In this document: positions 9,232 to 16,699 of the stretch, one piece after another
Layout of the letters: every line of letters starts with the position of its first letter
How positions within the stretch are numbered: the first letter of the stretch is position 1
Origin: Saprospiraceae bacterium
GTDB taxonomy: Bacteria > Bacteroidota > Bacteroidia > Chitinophagales > Saprospiraceae
Direction: 5' to 3'
DNA length: 64,000 nt
Assembly: GCA_020848995.1 (NCBI GenBank)
Contig: JADLHA010000041.1
Span: forward strand, 33,418 to 97,417
The notes under the pieces: model-generated
Database searches by the model: none
What the model saw: only the letters and a program-made list of their open reading frames with translations
What the model was told of the DNA's origin: nothing
Program-made: the position numbers and the translations under genes

Positions 9232-10139
9232 CCAAAAGACTTGCTGCTGCGCGAAAGGAACTGAGCGGCAACCGCGATATCTTTAGAACCGGCGTCATGC
9301 TGATAAAAGCCTTCTCCCGTTTTGACACCAAGTTTTCCTGCAGTAACCATATTTACCAGCAAAGGACAGGGTGCATATTTGGGATTGCCGAACCCTTCGT
9401 GCAAAACCCGCAATATGGCCAGACAGACATCGAGACCAATGAAATCAGCCAGTTGAAGCGGTCCCATCGGGTGTGCCATTCCCAGTTTCATGATGGCATC
9501 GATCTCCTTTACCCCGGCTACGCCCTCATGAAGACTCTCGATCGCCTCATTGATCATGGTCATCAGGATGCGATTTGAAATAAAACCTGGAAAATCGCTT
9601 ACTTCCACCGGAATTTTCTGCAACTGCTTGCTGAGGTCAACGATTTGCTGCACCACTTCGTCGCTGGTGCTGTACCCGCGAATGATCTCTACGAGCTTCA
9701 TTACCGGTACCGGGTTCATAAAATGCATGCCAATTACCCGACTGGGATCGTTTGTCGCAGCCCCAATGCGCGTGATGGAAATGGAGGAAGTGTTCGATGC
9801 CAAAATTGTGCCCGGTCGACTGAGTCTCGAAAGATCAGCAAAGATGTTCAGCTTGAGGTCGACCTTTTCGGTGGCCGCTTCAACCACTAGGTCAGCTCTT
9901 TCTACAGCCACTTTCATCTCCGTGGTGCATTTGAGCCTATCGAGGATGACCTGCTTCTGGTTTTCTTCAAGTCCGCCTTTGGAGATGATGCGGTCCAGGT
10001 TTTTTGAGATGGTATGTACGGCCCGCTCCAAAGCCTGTCCGGAGATATCGAAGAGCTGGACATCAAATCCGTGTTGGGCAAACACATGTGCTATTCCGTT
10101 TCCCATGGTGCCAGCCCCTATTACTGCAATGTTTTTCAT
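9228..10139 (-). CDS. 3-hydroxyacyl-CoA (3-hydroxybutyryl-CoA) dehydrogenase
   Basis: This 303-aa NAD-dependent enzyme interconverts 3-hydroxyacyl-CoA and 3-oxoacyl-CoA in fatty acid or butanoate metabolism. The start MKNIAVIGAGTMGNG contains the Rossmann dinucleotide motif at residues 8-13. The catalytic His region GMHFMNPVPVMKLVEI and the substrate segment SDFPGFISNRIL follow, and the C-terminal all-helical domain includes GPLQLADFIGLD and KTGEGFY. It is the short single-function form (HbdA/FadB2-like), not the fused hydratase-dehydrogenase. The track's start at 10400 adds 87 residues with no homologous look; ATG 10139 sits 19 nt after a perfect promoter box and is used here. Convergent 4-nt overlap with leuS. 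Confidence 0.92.
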   Translation of the reverse strand: MKNIAVIGAGTMGNGIAHVFAQHGFDVQLFDISGQALERAVHTISKNLDRIISKGGLEENQKQVILDRLKCTTEMKVAVERADLVVEAATEKVDLKLNIFADLSRLSRPGTILASNTSSISITRIGAATNDPSRVIGMHFMNPVPVMKLVEIIRGYSTSDEVVQQIVDLSKQLQKIPVEVSDFPGFISNRILMTMINEAIESLHEGVAGVKEIDAIMKLGMAHPMGPLQLADFIGLDVCLAILRVLHEGFGNPKYAPCPLLVNMVTAGKLGVKTGEGFYQHDAGSKDIAVAAQFLSRSSKSFG

Positions 10140-10157
10140 CGAATTCTTTTGAGGCGG

Positions 10158-10165
10158 CAAAGGTA
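10158..10165 (-). promoter_or_regulatory. Promoter -7 box of the hydroxyacyl-CoA dehydrogenase gene (TACCTTTG)
   Basis: Reverse-strand TACCTTTG, a perfect TAnnTTTG match, lies 19 nt before ATG 10139 and supports that start over the longer ORF. Confidence 0.6.
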
Positions 10166-10227
10166 TGCTTCCAGTCCGTATTTCGATCCATGCTGCTGAT
10201 CGAAAAAATCCTATATTGGCTCCCAGC

Positions 10228-11070
10228 ATGTTATGCATCGTCGATTCCGGAGCCTCGAAAGCCGATTGGGCCTTGCTCGATGGCCAGATGCTGGATCGCT
10301 TCACCACGAAGGGGTTCAATCCCACGACGCAACCCGGGGAAGCCTTCATGGATATCCTGATGCAATTGAAAGCAAAAGGGACGAAAAGGCCCCAAAGCAT
10401 TTACCATTATGGCGCAGGGTGCTCCAATGAACAGGCACAAAAGAGTCTGTCGGATCTTTACCATCGCTTTTATCCGGACAGCAAGGTTTACATATATCCG
10501 GATTTGCTGGGTGCCGCTAGAGCCGTTTGCAAAGGAACTTCCGGGATCGTTTGCATTCTTGGCACAGGCTCACACGCCGCCCTCACCGACGGGCATCTCT
10601 TACTCCATCATTTTCAGTCTCTTGGCTACATCTTGGGGGATGAAGGCAGTGGAACCCACCTGGGTCGCTTGCTGATTCAGCGCTTTTTCCTTGGTGGGGT
10701 GCCAAAGGCCGCTGTGCAAAAAATACAAAATGAGCTGCCCCAATTCGATGCTGACTTCATCTACAAGTTCTACCAGTCTAAAGATCAAGCAGCAAAGCTT
10801 GCTGCCCTTGGAGCTTTTGTCATCTCCAACAAAGAGGAGCCTTGGATTTCGGACCTCATTGACGAATCCTTTTCCTCTTTCATCGCCCTGCGACTCAAGG
10901 CGTACCGGGATCATCGCGATTTACCGGTTTACGGCGTGGGGTCCGCAGCCGCATTGTTATGGGAAAAATTTTCACACCAGCTTAGAAACCAGGGCTTTAC
11001 ACCCGGAATTTGCCTGCAAAGGCCCCTGGATGGGCTTATAGATTATCACCGACATTATGCGCGAGATTAA
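10228..11070 (+). CDS. BadF/BadG-type ATPase, probable N-acetylglucosamine kinase
   Basis: This 280-aa protein belongs to the BadF/BadG/BcrA/BcrD ATPase superfamily (ASKHA fold) and resembles the NAGK-like kinases common in Bacteroidota, which phosphorylate amino sugars recovered from cell walls or glycans. The phosphate 1 motif is VDSGASKADWALLDG at residues 5-19; the adenosine and phosphate 2 regions appear as GTSGIVCILGTGSHA and YILGDEGSGTHLG, and VYGVGSAAALLWEKF lies near the C-terminus. The start is placed at ATG 10228 because the 21 upstream residues of the track ORF precede the conserved fold. It overlaps pfkA by 14 nt, so the two are translationally linked. Substrate assignment is by family only. 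Confidence 0.75.
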   Translation: MLCIVDSGASKADWALLDGQMLDRFTTKGFNPTTQPGEAFMDILMQLKAKGTKRPQSIYHYGAGCSNEQAQKSLSDLYHRFYPDSKVYIYPDLLGAARAVCKGTSGIVCILGTGSHAALTDGHLLLHHFQSLGYILGDEGSGTHLGRLLIQRFFLGGVPKAAVQKIQNELPQFDADFIYKFYQSKDQAAKLAALGAFVISNKEEPWISDLIDESFSSFIALRLKAYRDHRDLPVYGVGSAAALLWEKFSHQLRNQGFTPGICLQRPLDGLIDYHRHYARD

Positions 11071-12037
11071 ACGAATTGGAGTCTTTACTTCAGGTGGAGA
11101 TGCTCCGGGAATGAATGCCGCTCTGCGTGCTGTTGTGCGAAGTGCCTGCCACCGCAAGGTGCTTGTCAGCGGCATTTACCGCGGCTACGAAGGGATGATT
11201 GACGGGGAAATATCAGACTTGTCGCCAAGGGACGTCGGCAACATCATCCACCGGGGCGGTACCATCCTCAAAACCGCAAGGAGCGCGCGTTTTATGACTG
11301 CGGAAGGAAGGAAAATCGCCTTTGAGCAATTGAAACAAAAGCACATTGACGCCTTGGTAGCGATTGGGGGCGATGGCACGTTCGCAGGGGCTCAATTGCT
11401 TTACCAGGAGCATGGACTTCCGGTAATTGGACTCCCGGGTACCATCGACAACGACCTGTACGGGACCAACTACTCCATTGGTTTTGACACGGCCATCAAT
11501 ACTGCGATTGACGCGGTCGACAAGATCCGGGATACGGCTGATGCCCACAATCGCTTGTTCCTGATCGAAGTCATGGGGCGCCATTCCGGTTTCATTGCCC
11601 TTCACACTGCGATTGCCTCCGGAGCTTCTGCAATGATCATTCCGGAGCGCGAGCTCGATTTTGAATGGCTGGTAGCGGACCTGCAGGGTACCATCGACCG
11701 GAAGAAGCTGTTCGGTCTTGTCATCGTAGCTGAAGGGAATCCGCTTGGCTCTGCAGAAGACCTTGCCCGCAGACTTCAGGATCGCATCCGAGAATATGAG
11801 GTGAAAGTAACCGTAATCGGGCACATCCAGCGAGGTGGATCGCCGACTGCGGCTGACCGGATTTTGGCAAGCAGGCTCGGCCATGAAGCTGTTGAAGCCC
11901 TGCTGGCTGGATCGTGCGATTGCATGGCAGGTTTATTGAGCGACACCATTGCCCTTACCCCCTTTGGTCAAGCCATCGGAAAGCGCAATCTGCCGGATCC
12001 GGAACTCATCGAACTCGCTACCATCCTCGGTCTCTAA
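11057..12037 (+). CDS. pfkA: ATP-dependent 6-phosphofructokinase
   Basis: PfkA phosphorylates fructose 6-phosphate to fructose 1,6-bisphosphate in glycolysis. The 326-aa sequence has the bacterial group motifs in order: FTSGGDAPGMN (10-20), GGDGT (104-108), PGTIDND (127-133), EVMGRHSG, and HIQRGGSPTAADR. Gly after GGD and Gly in PGTIDND are the residues associated with ATP rather than pyrophosphate use. Length equals that of E. coli PfkA. The start overlaps the last 14 nt of the upstream kinase gene; the stop overlaps the convergent pabA by 20 nt. Pairing a sugar kinase with pfkA suggests feeding of recovered sugar into glycolysis. Confidence 0.96.
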   Translation: MREIKRIGVFTSGGDAPGMNAALRAVVRSACHRKVLVSGIYRGYEGMIDGEISDLSPRDVGNIIHRGGTILKTARSARFMTAEGRKIAFEQLKQKHIDALVAIGGDGTFAGAQLLYQEHGLPVIGLPGTIDNDLYGTNYSIGFDTAINTAIDAVDKIRDTADAHNRLFLIEVMGRHSGFIALHTAIASGASAMIIPERELDFEWLVADLQGTIDRKKLFGLVIVAEGNPLGSAEDLARRLQDRIREYEVKVTVIGHIQRGGSPTAADRILASRLGHEAVEALLAGSCDCMAGLLSDTIALTPFGQAIGKRNLPDPELIELATILGL

Positions 12038-12635
12038 GCCATAACCGGGGACTCCTCAAACCCGATAGCCAATTGCCCATAATTTGGTTTCCGCTGGTTG
12101 TGAGGAATGACTCGGGGTGGAACTGGAAGCCTTCCACCGGTCGTGTTGTCATGCGTATCCCCATCAAAATTCCGTCCTCAGACCAGCAAGTAGGCTCCAG
12201 CAAATCATCAGGCAGGTCTGGATCAACGGCCCAACTGTGGTACAATCCGACCTCAAATTCATCTGGGAGACCGGCCAACAAGCTGGTGGCCGATGGCAAT
12301 TTGCGCACTTTTTTCAACTGTCCGTGTTGAACGAAGGGTTGTTTGAAAAGCCGGGCTCCACAGTGTTCTGCAATCGCCTGCATACCCAGGCAAATTCCAA
12401 GAATCGGCACCCCTGAGTAGAATTGAAGCAAATGCTCCATCAGTGGAAAATCTGATGGAACGCCGGGGCCTGGAGAAAAAACGATGCCTGATGCGTTAAA
12501 ATCCCATCCAATGCTTTCCAGCCTCCCTGAAACCAGGAGTACTTCAGCGTCAAGCGTTTCCAGCAACTGGACCAGATTGTAGGTAAATGAATCCTCGTTA
12601 TCAACCAGCAACACTTTCTGAACTCCCGAGTGCAT
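12018..12635 (-). CDS. pabA: Anthranilate/aminodeoxychorismate synthase glutamine amidotransferase subunit
   Basis: This 205-aa class I glutamine amidotransferase supplies ammonia to a chorismate-using synthase. The catalytic triad is visible: Cys82 in GICLGMQ, and His173/Glu175 in GFQFHPES; VDNEDSFTYNLVQLL near the start is the family N-terminus. TrpG and PabA cannot be separated by sequence alone, but the divergent neighbour at 45 bp is a pabB-like gene followed by a pabC-like gene, which favours a role in p-aminobenzoate and folate synthesis. A near-consensus promoter box TAATTTCG lies 20 nt upstream. The 3' end overlaps pfkA by 20 nt. Confidence 0.88.
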   Translation of the reverse strand: MHSGVQKVLLVDNEDSFTYNLVQLLETLDAEVLLVSGRLESIGWDFNASGIVFSPGPGVPSDFPLMEHLLQFYSGVPILGICLGMQAIAEHCGARLFKQPFVQHGQLKKVRKLPSATSLLAGLPDEFEVGLYHSWAVDPDLPDDLLEPTCWSEDGILMGIRMTTRPVEGFQFHPESFLTTSGNQIMGNWLSGLRSPRLWLRDRGW

Positions 12636-12680
12636 AAAACCGTTTAACTTTCAACGAAATTAGAAAAAGAGCTGTTTGCC

Positions 12681-13658
12681 GTGAACGGATTTTCGGACTA
12701 CCCCATTGTACTGAGGGAAATGACCCGTTTGCACCGCGAAGGCATCCCCTTCTTATTTGCCGTCAATTTTGATAAAACCGAGGGCTTTTGTTTACCAATC
12801 AGCAAAATATCGCCGGAACAGATTCAATTTCAGATAGGGCTTAACCCACTATTGGCGCATGAGCCGCCTCCCTCCATTGAACTTACTGCTTACCCGCTCC
12901 CTTATTCAGCTTATTTTTCAAAATTTTCGCACGTGCAGGAGCAAATCCGAAACGGAAATACCTATTTATGCAACCTGACCCAACCCAGCCCTATCTTTAC
13001 CCAAGCAGACCTAGAATCCATTTATGCTGCAAGCGCAGCTCCGTATAAGCTCTATGTGCGGAACCGGTTTGTCGTTTTCTCTCCGGAACCCTTTGTCAGA
13101 ATATCGGGAAGCGTAATTTCAGCCTTTCCAATGAAAGGCACCGCAATAGCAGATGGCGAGAGTTCAGAAGCATCGCTTCGGAACGACCCCAAGGAAGGCC
13201 CTGAACACAACACCATTGTGGATTTATTGCGCAACGACCTCAGCATCGTTGCCCATAGAGTCTATGTAAAAAGGCTAAAATATTGTGAGCGGATAAAAAC
13301 CTTACGCGGAGACCTCCTGCAAATGAGTTCAGAAATCAGCGGGAGCCTCAGGGCAGAATATGCAAATGACCTGGGGAACCTGTTTGACCGGATCCTGCCT
13401 GCCGGCTCCGTAACGGGAGCCCCGAAAATAAAAACCATAGCCATACTCCGCGAGATCGAAGCTTACTCAAGGAATTACTATACCGGCGTCTTTGGTTTAT
13501 TTGATGGAGTTAGCGTTACTTCGGCCGTGATGATTCGGTTCATTGAACAGACTGAAAATGGACTCGTCTATAAAAGCGGAGGGGGCATTACGGCTCTGTC
13601 GGATCCGGAAAAAGAATATCAGGAACTCGTACAGAAAATTTATGTTCCCGTTTTTTGA
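12681..13658 (+). CDS. pabB: Aminodeoxychorismate synthase component I
   Basis: PabB converts chorismate and ammonia to 4-amino-4-deoxychorismate. The 325-aa sequence is the compact Bacteroidota form that lacks most of the N-terminal half. It keeps the chorismate-binding core: QIRNGNTYLCNLTQP, FPMKGTA, DLLRNDLSIVA, LPAGSVTGAPKIKTI and FGLFDG, ending in the YKSGGGI-type segment. The start is GTG 12681. It runs divergent from pabA and overlaps the pabC-like gene by 17 nt, so the three genes together cover chorismate to p-aminobenzoate. A weak box (GCTGTTTG) abuts the start. Confidence 0.9.
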   Translation: MNGFSDYPIVLREMTRLHREGIPFLFAVNFDKTEGFCLPISKISPEQIQFQIGLNPLLAHEPPPSIELTAYPLPYSAYFSKFSHVQEQIRNGNTYLCNLTQPSPIFTQADLESIYAASAAPYKLYVRNRFVVFSPEPFVRISGSVISAFPMKGTAIADGESSEASLRNDPKEGPEHNTIVDLLRNDLSIVAHRVYVKRLKYCERIKTLRGDLLQMSSEISGSLRAEYANDLGNLFDRILPAGSVTGAPKIKTIAILREIEAYSRNYYTGVFGLFDGVSVTSAVMIRFIEQTENGLVYKSGGGITALSDPEKEYQELVQKIYVPVF

Positions 13659-14244
13659 AAGCATGGCCATCGTGCACGGCGAAGTCCGCAACCTGCACCA
13701 TCACCAAAAGCGGATCTGCGATACCTTCAAACATTTTTTTCCCGGCTTCGTGCCCCCAAGCCTCAAAGACCTTATTCCAAAAACCGATAGGTATTCTCAA
13801 GTTCGTGTCAAATGGAAATTTCAGTATTCATCAACACATAACCATTCCCAAATACAGCCCTATGTACCAAAGAGTCATTCACATTTTGTGTTGGCGATAT
13901 CAGATATGAGCTATCCGTTCAAATCGACCAGGCGAGAAGAACTCAATTCATTAAAGGATGGCCTCCCACAGGGGGCTGAAGTCATCATTTTAAAAAAGGG
14001 CAACCTAACCGATACGACCTATTCAAACCTGGCCTTCTGGGATGGAACCCATTGGTACACCCCTTCCAGTCCCTTGTTACCGGGTACAATGCGTGCACAA
14101 CTTTTGGAGGACGGTAAAATGCTGGAATGCCCCATAACCCCAAGGAATTTGTCCAAATTCAGTCACTTCAAATGCATTAATGCCATGAACAATTTGAAGG
14201 AAGCCCCAACCTATGCCATTCAATGCATCCAGGAGCACAAATAG
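13642..14244 (+). CDS. pabC: Class IV aminotransferase, probable 4-amino-4-deoxychorismate lyase
   Basis: This 200-aa PLP enzyme of fold type IV most likely releases pyruvate from aminodeoxychorismate to give p-aminobenzoate. Family landmarks include FESMAIVHGEVRNLHHHQKR at the N-terminus, a Lys in YPFKSTRRE at the position expected for the PLP Schiff base in short Bacteroidota homologues, KKGNLTDTTYSNLAFWDG, and TPSSPLLPGTMR. ATG 13642 is used because the track's start (13543) lies deep in pabB. It overlaps pabB by 17 nt and is followed after 6 nt by yggS, whose product handles PLP. The lyase role rests mainly on context. Confidence 0.8.
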   Translation: MFPFFESMAIVHGEVRNLHHHQKRICDTFKHFFPGFVPPSLKDLIPKTDRYSQVRVKWKFQYSSTHNHSQIQPYVPKSHSHFVLAISDMSYPFKSTRREELNSLKDGLPQGAEVIILKKGNLTDTTYSNLAFWDGTHWYTPSSPLLPGTMRAQLLEDGKMLECPITPRNLSKFSHFKCINAMNNLKEAPTYAIQCIQEHK

Positions 14245-14250
14245 TAAGTT

Positions 14251-14910
14251 ATGGTCAACCTGAATCAATATTTCAAACTCAGTGCACTGGCAAAGAGCTA
14301 TGGAGCTCGCCTGCTGGTTGTAACAAAATACCAAAGCCGTGAAGACATCCTGCAACTTTACGAATCAGGACACCGACTCTTTGGTGAAAATCGTGTGGAT
14401 GCCCTTCTCGAGCGAAAGGCGACGCTCCCTGCAGACATTGAATGGCACATGATTGGCAGTCTTCAAAAAAACAAGATCAAACAACTCGTTGAATGGATCT
14501 CCTGCATCCAATCAATAGACAGCCTTGGATTAGCTGATAAAGTCCATGAACATGCAAACCGCATCAACAGGAACACTACCGTTCTGTTTGAAGTTAAGAT
14601 TGCAGCAGAACCGAGCAAACACGGCTTTGAAGAAAGCGAACTCCAGAAATTATTGGATAACGGCCATTTCGACCTATATCCCTCAATGCGCCTAAGCGGT
14701 TTGATGGGCATGGCAAGTTTTACCAACGACCACAAACAAATCTCGACAGAGTTCGCTGGTCTGCGCAAACTTTATGACGCTCTGGCAGAACAATATAGCT
14801 GCTGTAAAGATTTCGACACCTTGTCGATGGGCATGTCAGGAGATTATGAACTCGCGCTGGAGCAAGGCTCAACGATGCTGCGCATTGGATCAATACTATT
14901 TCAAGCATAA
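14251..14910 (+). CDS. yggS: YggS family pyridoxal 5'-phosphate homeostasis protein
   Basis: This 219-aa member of the YggS/PROSC family binds PLP without known catalysis and buffers the cofactor for apo-enzymes. The PLP lysine lies in LLVVTKYQ near residue 26, followed by FGENRVDALLERK, WHMIGSLQKNKIK, the segment LSGLMGMASF, and LSMGMSGDYELALEQGSTMLRIGS for phosphate binding. Length is close to the family norm. It is the last gene of the pabB-pabC-yggS run. Its TAA stop is also the first three bases of a repeat element (TAAGGGCACTTCTA). Confidence 0.92.
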   Translation: MVNLNQYFKLSALAKSYGARLLVVTKYQSREDILQLYESGHRLFGENRVDALLERKATLPADIEWHMIGSLQKNKIKQLVEWISCIQSIDSLGLADKVHEHANRINRNTTVLFEVKIAAEPSKHGFEESELQKLLDNGHFDLYPSMRLSGLMGMASFTNDHKQISTEFAGLRKLYDALAEQYSCCKDFDTLSMGMSGDYELALEQGSTMLRIGSILFQA

Positions 14911-15070
14911 GGGCACTTCTAAGAACTCCATTCTGATGCCAGAATGAAAAGGGCTGCCTCCCTCCACTCCCTGTTGATGCCAGAATGAAAAGGGCTTCCT
15001 CGCTAAATTCATTGAGCGCGTGAGCCTGTGCGGGCAAGCTGGCGCAAGAGGGGGGGGGGAAGTGCCCTTA
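14908..15070. repeat. TIR-bounded repeat element, copy 1 (short form)
   Basis: A 163-bp non-coding element is bounded by perfect 12-bp inverted repeats, TAAGGGCACTTC on the left and GAAGTGCCCTTA on the right. Inside are about 1.6 copies of a 41-bp unit beginning TTGATGCCAGAATG (14933 and 14974), the segment GCTAAATTCATTGAGCGCG and a run of ten G at 15050-15059. Compared with copy 2 it lacks the 73-bp inner segment. The left TAA is the yggS stop and the right TTA is the stop (reverse TAA) of the next gene, so the element fills the whole convergent gap. Confidence 0.85.
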
Positions 15071-16699
15071 AGGAACCAAGAACTTCAGTACCGTTTGCTT
15101 GCCCTTCCTGTCCACCGCACGAACAACATACATTCCACCAGCAAGGTTCGTGCAATGAGCAAAGTGCCCGGCGTTTGGCAACAGGCAACATACAGGCTTC
15201 CCGTCCAATCCATAAATCTCTGCTTTCACGACAGAGCTCGACGGATGAAATTCAATTTGGGACGATGCCGAATTGAAAATAATTTGTAAGCTGCTCTCTT
15301 CAGTCTGCTCCGCGTCTGTAGCTTCGCAAAGTTCCACTACACTAAAACTCAGCTCTTTTTGCCCCAATACGACGTCAGTCGAGATCAGGTCAAGATTTTT
15401 CGCTGACAAGCCCAGTTCTGAAATCCTCATAGTATCTTTAAAAACCTCGGAGCTGAGCGGAGTGGAGCATTTATGCTGAAACTGGATGTCATTTTCGATC
15501 AGTATGCAGTTTTGGAGAGGCATGCCTTCGGCAATGACCGCCGTCCAAAATCGAGATCCGGTACGCTCGTAGCAAACGGTAGAACTTCCCTTGCCCTCCG
15601 GTAAATCCAATCCCTTTTGATGCAAGCGGATGGCTTCAACGATCGCATTCGCGGAATTGATTTTAACCGTGACATAGCCCCGTTCTGCTAAAATAGAGGC
15701 GGGCGACTGCCCTCCGAAATAAAATGTGTTACCATCGACCAATCCGCTTTCAACGCGAATCGGCATGGTGTAATTGCGCCAGGTGCGTAAAGCGTAATTG
15801 ACATCAAACAACGTGACTAAAAGCTGTCCCGGCTCTGAACCTCCGAGTACAGCCTGCGAGAACAAATGCAGGTTGGCTCCATTTGCGCGAAGGTATGTCC
15901 AACCATACCGGTTACTGAAGCTCTGATTTGGCGCCAGCAGCTCCACCTTGCGCAATTTTCCCGGCATTCCATCCGGATCAAGGTCCATCAGCATCATTCG
16001 GTGGTAGTTGTCGCCACTTGTCTGAACGATTCCACCAATGGCTATTCTTCCTGAAGGATCAAAAGCAATCGCATGAGGGAATTCCGAATGGATCGGCCCC
16101 ACAGCGTTGTACAGGTATGCCCATTCAATTTGTTGTCCGTCGTATTCAAAAGCAACAACCTTGTCCTGTTTTCCGGAGAGGTAATCCACTTCTGTTCTTG
16201 CAAGGATGCAAAACCGGCCGCCTTCCAAAACAATATCAACGGCAACCAGAGGCTTGTCCGGATCAATCATCCGGCTGAAGAGCACAAAATTGGAAAAAGT
16301 GCCGAGTCGCACATTGTAAACAGCGAGGAAAGGGAAACGTCCACTTGCCGGATGGGAGTAGTTACCCAGCATCACCAGTTCGACCTCTCCGTTGCCAATC
16401 ATTTTGACCAATTCGAGGTCGCCGCCTGGAAGGTAGAGGTACATCGCCTTTTTTAGCGCTTCAGGCGTTGCAAATTGCGCGAGTATAATGCCGTTGTCAC
16501 TTGTTGTACGATCGGTAGCGTTCCAGGCAATGGACTTTATTCCGGGGCTGGTTCCAAGCCCCGAAGTTGAATGCATTGCAACTACGCGCAACAAGGTGTA
16601 ATTGGTATCTGTCAGGGTTATGAGGGAGTAGGATTGAGTTTGAGCTTCCCTAAGCCACAGCAAAATGCTCCCAATAATCAATAAGTACTGGTACTTCAT
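15068..16699 (-). CDS. Secreted protein of unknown function with T9SS type A sorting domain
   Basis: I do not recognise a specific function. The 543-aa product starts with a signal peptide (MKYQYLLIIGSILLWLREAQTQ) and ends with a T9SS type A sorting domain: EIYGLDGKPVCCLLPNAG, GGMYVVRAVDRKGKQTVLKF. The middle resembles a beta-propeller-like or repetitive beta protein with segments such as AIAFDPSGRIAIGGI and VTLFDVNYALRTW. The start is placed at ATG 16699 because it overlaps the stop of the upstream FG-GAP gene in an ATGA junction, indicating coupled translation; the track's longer start (16828) lies inside that gene. The product is probably exported across the outer membrane and released or bound to the surface. 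Confidence 0.8.
   Translation of the reverse strand: MKYQYLLIIGSILLWLREAQTQSYSLITLTDTNYTLLRVVAMHSTSGLGTSPGIKSIAWNATDRTTSDNGIILAQFATPEALKKAMYLYLPGGDLELVKMIGNGEVELVMLGNYSHPASGRFPFLAVYNVRLGTFSNFVLFSRMIDPDKPLVAVDIVLEGGRFCILARTEVDYLSGKQDKVVAFEYDGQQIEWAYLYNAVGPIHSEFPHAIAFDPSGRIAIGGIVQTSGDNYHRMMLMDLDPDGMPGKLRKVELLAPNQSFSNRYGWTYLRANGANLHLFSQAVLGGSEPGQLLVTLFDVNYALRTWRNYTMPIRVESGLVDGNTFYFGGQSPASILAERGYVTVKINSANAIVEAIRLHQKGLDLPEGKGSSTVCYERTGSRFWTAVIAEGMPLQNCILIENDIQFQHKCSTPLSSEVFKDTMRISELGLSAKNLDLISTDVVLGQKELSFSVVELCEATDAEQTEESSLQIIFNSASSQIEFHPSSSVVKAEIYGLDGKPVCCLLPNAGHFAHCTNLAGGMYVVRAVDRKGKQTVLKFLVP

Noticed and set aside
11213-11884. Reverse 223-aa ORF opposite pfkA
   Set aside because: Shadow of the strongly conserved pfkA reading frame.
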